Position numbers and translations under genes: made by a program. From the NCBI GenBank assembly GCA_027627225.1, contig CM051030.1, positions 19,451,415-19,515,414 of the forward strand: a stretch of DNA of 64,000 bases, given 5' to 3'. The notes under the pieces were generated by a model. The model ran no database searches, was not told the DNA's origin, and worked only from the letters and a program-made list of their open reading frames with translations. Origin of the DNA: Congeria kusceri. Its lineage: Eukaryota > Mollusca > Bivalvia > Myida > Dreissenidae. Every line of letters starts with the position of its first letter. Within the stretch, counting starts at the first letter, position 1. Of this stretch, positions 59,486 to 64,000 are shown piece after piece.

Positions 59486-59749
59486 ACAGAAACTGGAATG
59501 TGTATTCACAACCCAAAGGCTAAATGTGCATACATTGTCCACTTCCACTATGTGTCTGGGGCAAAAAAAGGGGCAATAACAATAACCAGGTGTTCCTGGT
59601 CAGAATTGGCCCATTATCGAACTTCGCCGAGATTTTATGGTCATACACAAACTGTGCAAGTTTGGTCAAGATTGAATGAAAAGTTAAGTTTTATCGCGTC
59701 CGTCGACCCAATTGTTGACACATACGGACGACGGACGCTAAGCTAAGCT
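59486..59749 (-). repeat. Core family 2 with a terminus
   Basis: About one and a half diverged family 2 units (GGGGCAATAACAATAACC, TTTTATGGTCATACACAAAC, GTTTGGTCAAGATTG), a CATACGGACGACGGACGC tract, and GCTAAGCTAAGCTAAAC in place of the full hairpin. Confidence 0.6.
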
Positions 59750-60237
59750 AAACATATATGCCCCAGGGCGTGGCTTATATTCAACCCAGGGGCATAATTT
59801 GAACAATCTTTGTAGGGGACCACTATACAATGTTTCACGCCAAATACAAAAACTCTGGGACTTGCCATTTTGTCGATAGAAACCATGTGACCCCAGAGGA
59901 TGGCTTCTTTTTACCCCAGTGGCATAATTTGAATATTCTTTGTAGAGGACCACTATACGATGTTACATAATAAATACGAAAATTCTGGGCCTTTCATTTT
60001 CAGAGGAAAAGATTTAAGTCCACTTGCTGTATAAGTCTACTGAAACCATATGACCATGAGGCGTGGCTTGTTTTTACAGCGGGGGCATAATTTTAACAAT
60101 CTTTGTAGAGGACCACTACACAATGTTTTACGCAAAATATGAAACCACTGGGCCTTGCTGTTTCAGAGGAGATTTTTAAAGCCATATTGATATTTAAGTC
60201 TATATAAACCATGTGACCCCGGGGTGTTGTCACTATA
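59750..60237 (-). repeat. Family 1 array, left of the CACTACG transposon
   Basis: About three diverged 166-bp units (ATCTTTGTAG(A/G)GGACCACTA, CCATGTGACCCC). Interrupted at the TA dinucleotide 60238-60239. Confidence 0.85.
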
Positions 60238-60239
60238 TA

Positions 60240-61324
60240 CACTACGTCTAGTGTGATTTCTGCCTTCTGCGACGCTGTGATTCAGCCCAGCGTGACACAC
60301 TACTATAGTCACCGCGATACACCGTGGAACACTGTGGAACGCGGTGACCGCGGTGACAGTCTCAATCAAAAATGTTGATAAGAAATCGCCGTGGATCGCG
60401 GTGATTTTAGCGAGTCATAATTTCACATTGAGCTTTTTAAAAAATATTTTACGTTTTATTTCAGGTACGACCAAGAACATGGTTTTCGGAAAATACGGAA
60501 CATTATGACAAAACGGGAAAATGAAAATATGCGTCAGTCAAATCACAAAGACCTCATCAAATTCGTTGTCCGATTCTATGACAAATCTTTGCATTTTTAA
60601 TATGACTATCAAAACAATTGATTAACATGTCGGTAAAAAACGTGATTTTATAACAATGATTGACATAACCAACACCTTTGTTCTCTGTAAAAGTTCGAAA
60701 GGCGGAGCTATGCACGTGCTCTTTCATAATAGGACGATTGCCACTGAGTAACAAACACGCGATTGGTTAAGCATGTCGCTTCTCTAAACAAAAGAAGCCA
60801 ATTTTATCGCCGAGAAAGGTGTTATTTTATGGTTTCTTGTCGGCTTTACTTTGAAGACGTCAAACTGTCAATTCACGCAGATTGCGAATTTTCGCGAGAC
60901 TTGTATTAATGCCCTTGACTCTTTGTTTACGATTTCACAACACAACTGCGAACATGGAACTTCGGAATAAATTATCAAAATAAAAAAGAGATCAAAATAA
61001 AAAAGATTAAAGTTGCAAACTGTGATTATATTAATTGGTAAGTATCGGTTAATAGAAGACGATTTGTACTTTGCGAATAGTATACGGTCTGAAATATCGA
61101 ACTGTACTTGTTCATTCACATGTACCTGTATTTCACCGCGACCCACCGCGACCGCAGTGGTCCACCGTGAGATTGATTTCCCGATAACGCCCGCGGTGCT
61201 CACCCACTATCACCGCGATTCTATCGCGATGGAACCACCTTTTAATCGTGGTGATTTTCCACGCTGACGAAAAATTGTCCACGGTGGGTCTGTGTTTTAG
61301 GCAGAAATCACGCTAGACGTAGTG
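60240..61324. mobile_element. Non-autonomous DNA transposon with CACTACG ends
   Basis: A 1085-bp element whose first and last 26 bp (CACTACGTCTAG...GATTTCTGCCT and its inverse) differ at one base. It is flanked by TA on both sides (60238-60239, 61325-61326). The host 166-bp repeat resumes correctly (CACTA | TACCCC, compare CCACTTTTTACCCC), so TA is probably the duplicated target. Both subterminal regions (60300-60420 and 61130-61290) are packed with CACCGCGAT / GCGGTGA / CACCGTGG motifs in both directions, candidates for transposase binding sites. The middle is AT-rich and non-coding. A CMC-type or TA-duplicating family is possible. The superfamily is not assigned. Confidence 0.85.
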
Positions 61325-61326
61325 TA

Positions 61327-62345
61327 CCCCAAGGGCATAAATTGAACAATCTTTGTAGAGGGCACTATACATTGTTACATACTAAATACGAAACCTCTGC
61401 ACCTTGAAGTTTCAGGAGAAAAATTTTAATGTCATTATATTATTTAAACCTTTATAAACCATGTGATCCCAGGGGCGTGGCCAGGTTTGACCCTAGGGGT
61501 ATAATTTGAACAATCTTTGTAGAGGACCAGTATGTTACATACCAAATACTAAACGTCTGGGCATTGCAGTTTCAACAGATTTTTAAAGCCATTTTGATAT
61601 TTAAGTCTATAAACCACGTGACCCCCGGGGTGTGGCCACTTTTTACCTCAGGTGCATAATTTGAATTGTCTTTGTAGAAGACCACTATACAATGTTACAT
61701 ACCAAATATGAATCCTTTTCGACTAACAGTTTCAGAGGAGAAGATTTTAAAAGTCATTTTGCTATTTAAGTCCATGTAATTAACCAAGTGATCCTCGGGG
61801 CGTGAAAAGGTTTGACCCCTGGGGCATAATTTTAACAGTCTTTGTAGACTACCACTATGCAATGTTACATACCAATTACAAAACCTCTGGGCCTTGCAGT
61901 TTCAGAGGAGATTTTTACAGTCCAATTGCCACACAAGGCCATAGAAACCATGTGACCTTGTAGGATGACTTCTTTTTACCCCAGGGACATATTTTGAACA
62001 ATCTTTGTAGAGGACCACTATACGATGTTACATACCAAATACAAAACCTCTGGGTCTTGCAGTTTTAGAAGAGAATATTTTTTATTCGTTTTGCTATTCA
62101 AGTATTTTATAAACCATATGACCCCCAGGGTGCGGCCAGTTTTAAGAGGATGTCAAATATCAAATAAAAGCTCTCAGCCTTGTGGTTTCAGAGATTTTAA
62201 AAATAATTTTGCTATTTTACTGTATATAATGCATAGGACCCCCTGGATGTGGCCATTTTTGACCCCAGGGGAATTATTTGAACTTTGTCGAGGACCACTA
62301 GAGGATGTCACATATCAAATATGAAAGCTCTGAGCCTTGTGCTTT
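61327..62345 (-). repeat. Family 1 array, right of the CACTACG transposon
   Basis: About six diverged 166-bp units (TTTGTAGAGGACCACTATAC, ACATACCAAATA, CCCCAGGG). It ends without a recognisable terminal hairpin. Confidence 0.85.
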
Positions 62346-62795
62346 CAAAGTACATTTTTAATGTTTTAAAGTTGCCAAAGATAAACATTTGCATGTGTTC
62401 CATATTGTTTTATTCCACTCATTTGTACTCCCTTTCTTTCGAAGTCATTTGGTCAATTTTAAGGTCGGTTGAGTCACAATTTTTGTTTTGACCTTATGAT
62501 GGTAAAACATACAATCAATGCATTTAATGAGAAATTAGTAATACAAACACAGATTTGTACTACTTAGCTATAAATGCTACCTATTGCCAGCTGCCAAACC
62601 AGGACAAACCAAAATCTCTTCTGGATGCATGCTGTCATTGTGGAGAATCTGAAATGATACAAGAGGTCTACGATGGATTTTTTCGGCGTAGCTATCTAAC
62701 CCAACTTTTGACCCTTGTCAACATCCAATCAAATGTAAAAATTTCCACACGTAGTCCTGAATTAATAACTCCTAACAAGGCATCGGCTAATTTAA
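62346..62795. other. Non-coding stretch
   Basis: No gene or element recognised. The 83-codon frame at 62555-62806 runs into the next element and looks random. Confidence 0.5.
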
Positions 62796-63150
62796 CAAGG
62801 CCCTAGGTCACTCACCTGAGGGGCTAAGCAAGTTTCATGTTAATTGAGCAACAAATGTCGCCTCTAGAGCATTCACTAACTTTTTCTTTAATTTGCCCCA
62901 ATGACCTACTTTCTGACCTCACATGGCCCAGTTTCGAACTCGACCACGATATCAATAGCACAAATGTTCTGAGCAAGTTTCATGTTGATTGGGCAAAAAA
63001 TGTGGCCTAGAGTGTTCACAAGCCTCTTCTTAAAATTGCCCTAGTGACCTAGTTTTGACCCAGTTTCGAACTCATCTGAGAAATCATTGGAACAAATGTT
63101 CTGGGCAAGTTTCATGAAGATTGGGTAATAAATGTGATATACAGAGTGCT
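62796..63150 (-). mobile_element. Helentron-like 3' terminus with core family 6
   Basis: CAAGG-CCCTAGGTCACTCACCTGAG at 62796 is a terminus with most of its hairpin arm deleted. Behind it are two and a half units of a different core: GCAAGTTTCATG recurs at 62828, 62973 and 63105 (145 and 132 bp), with CCCAGTTTCGAACTC and GTGTTCACAAG. The other end is not found. Confidence 0.65.
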
Positions 63151-64000
63151 CACAAGGGGTTAATATAAAGTTAAAAACATATCTTTGACATACACTCAAG
63201 AACTGAACATAATTATTAACAATTTTACTCATTGTATGTCATGAATGTAATATTCAGGCGCATAATAAAATAATTATTTTGTTAAGCCTACATCAGCGGC
63301 ACGCTCTGTAAATAGCAATTACAATGATCCCATTGGTTGACCGATATCTGTGCTCTGAAACATATGTAGATATTAATTGGGCGAAGATTGGTATGAAATG
63401 ATCCATTCTAGATAGCGAATTAAACACACTCCTGAGAACAGGTGCATCATTTAAAACTAGCGAAGGTATAGAGATCTGTGCTAATATACAGATCAGTTAG
63501 CGTCCGGAGAATCATAAACCCGAGAATTTCAATCGATGGGGAATTTATATTTATATACTTACTGTGCATGTAATTTTATATTTGAATTGCGGTTGTGTTT
63601 TATTTGGATTTACTTATAATTGCACCTTTCTATCAACTTCTCCAATAGATGTTATTCAATCTCTAAAATAGTTAACATAAGTCTCGTATTACGTCAAAAT
63701 GCTGTTCAAGTTACTTTTACTTCGTTTGCATAGCATGAATACACATTCCGCAGAACTAATGATACTTATAGTATATTATTTAACATAACTATGTACACTT
63801 GTCTGAAAAATATTCATTTTCATTCCTTACCGCAATTATTTTCTGACAATGCTTTTTTGTTAAATTTGCCTGACAACTTCGACATTTAACAGTTATAGTT
63901 ATTAGTCAGTTTTTTCTAAACTGTCAAAACATGAATAATTTCACGGTGGTTGAATGTGTTATTTTTATAATTTGACTTTCACCGCAGTTTTCCGTCGTAT
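63151..64000. other. Non-coding stretch to the window end
   Basis: AT-rich, with no recognisable gene, RNA or element. Confidence 0.5.

Noticed and set aside
60240..61324. Calling this a CACTA (En/Spm) element because of the CACTA start
   Set aside because: The flanking duplication looks like TA and not 3 bp, and there is no transposase, so the superfamily was left open.

Overview
The window looks like intergenic and transposon-rich DNA from a bivalve mollusc. The signs are an AT-rich background, F-type lectin exons, decayed DIRS and non-LTR retrotransposons, and dense arrays of ~160-168 bp repeats of the kind I know from clam, mussel and oyster genomes. The species cannot be fixed from the sequence. 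No complete host protein-coding gene is visible. Most open frames in the window are chance frames in AT-rich DNA or repeats.

Region by region. 0-11.5 kb: AT-rich non-coding DNA with two MITE-like elements (313-641, 4361-4494), an ATG microsatellite (8250-8432), and an old diverged duplication (about 5.2-7.2 kb against 9.1-11.2 kb). 11.6-22.8 kb: a decayed plus-strand non-LTR retrotransposon (ORF1, endonuclease, reverse transcriptase, TTGAC tail). A younger, nearly intact minus-strand non-LTR element (15186-19675) has landed inside its endonuclease. 24-28 kb: a homogeneous 56-bp minisatellite, then fragments of an F-type lectin gene: a signal-peptide exon and three copies of the next exon, one frameshifted and one truncated by a 217-bp tandem duplication. 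28-41 kb: mostly non-coding, with a foldback repeat, a decayed zinc-knuckle ORF1 (34.2-35.0 kb), two MITEs and three small minisatellites. 41-63 kb: dominated by modular minisatellite-bearing mobile elements, with a truncated DIRS element (42.8-46.0 kb), an intron-containing hAT transposon with terminal repeats (49644-54355) and a ~1.1 kb non-autonomous DNA transposon (60240-61324).

The most interesting system is in 41-63 kb. At least six unrelated core sequences, each in tandem units of ~160-168 bp, sit next to the same terminal architecture. Read on the minus strand this is: a short 5' inverted repeat, a GTC/GTCC-rich tract, the minisatellite core, the complementary inverted repeat, a hairpin, and a 3' end TCTWG just before TT. 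Two elements (47804-48485 and 58341-59312) have related unfilled target sites in the same window, and both show insertion into an A-run (T-run on the other strand) with no target-site duplication. That fits non-autonomous Helitron-like elements of the Helentron/HINE type. Terminal repeats and hairpins differ in sequence between families but keep the same pairing. One element (55804-57336) carries several core types in series. These elements serve as targets for one another and for the hAT and CACTACG transposons, which helps define the boundaries.
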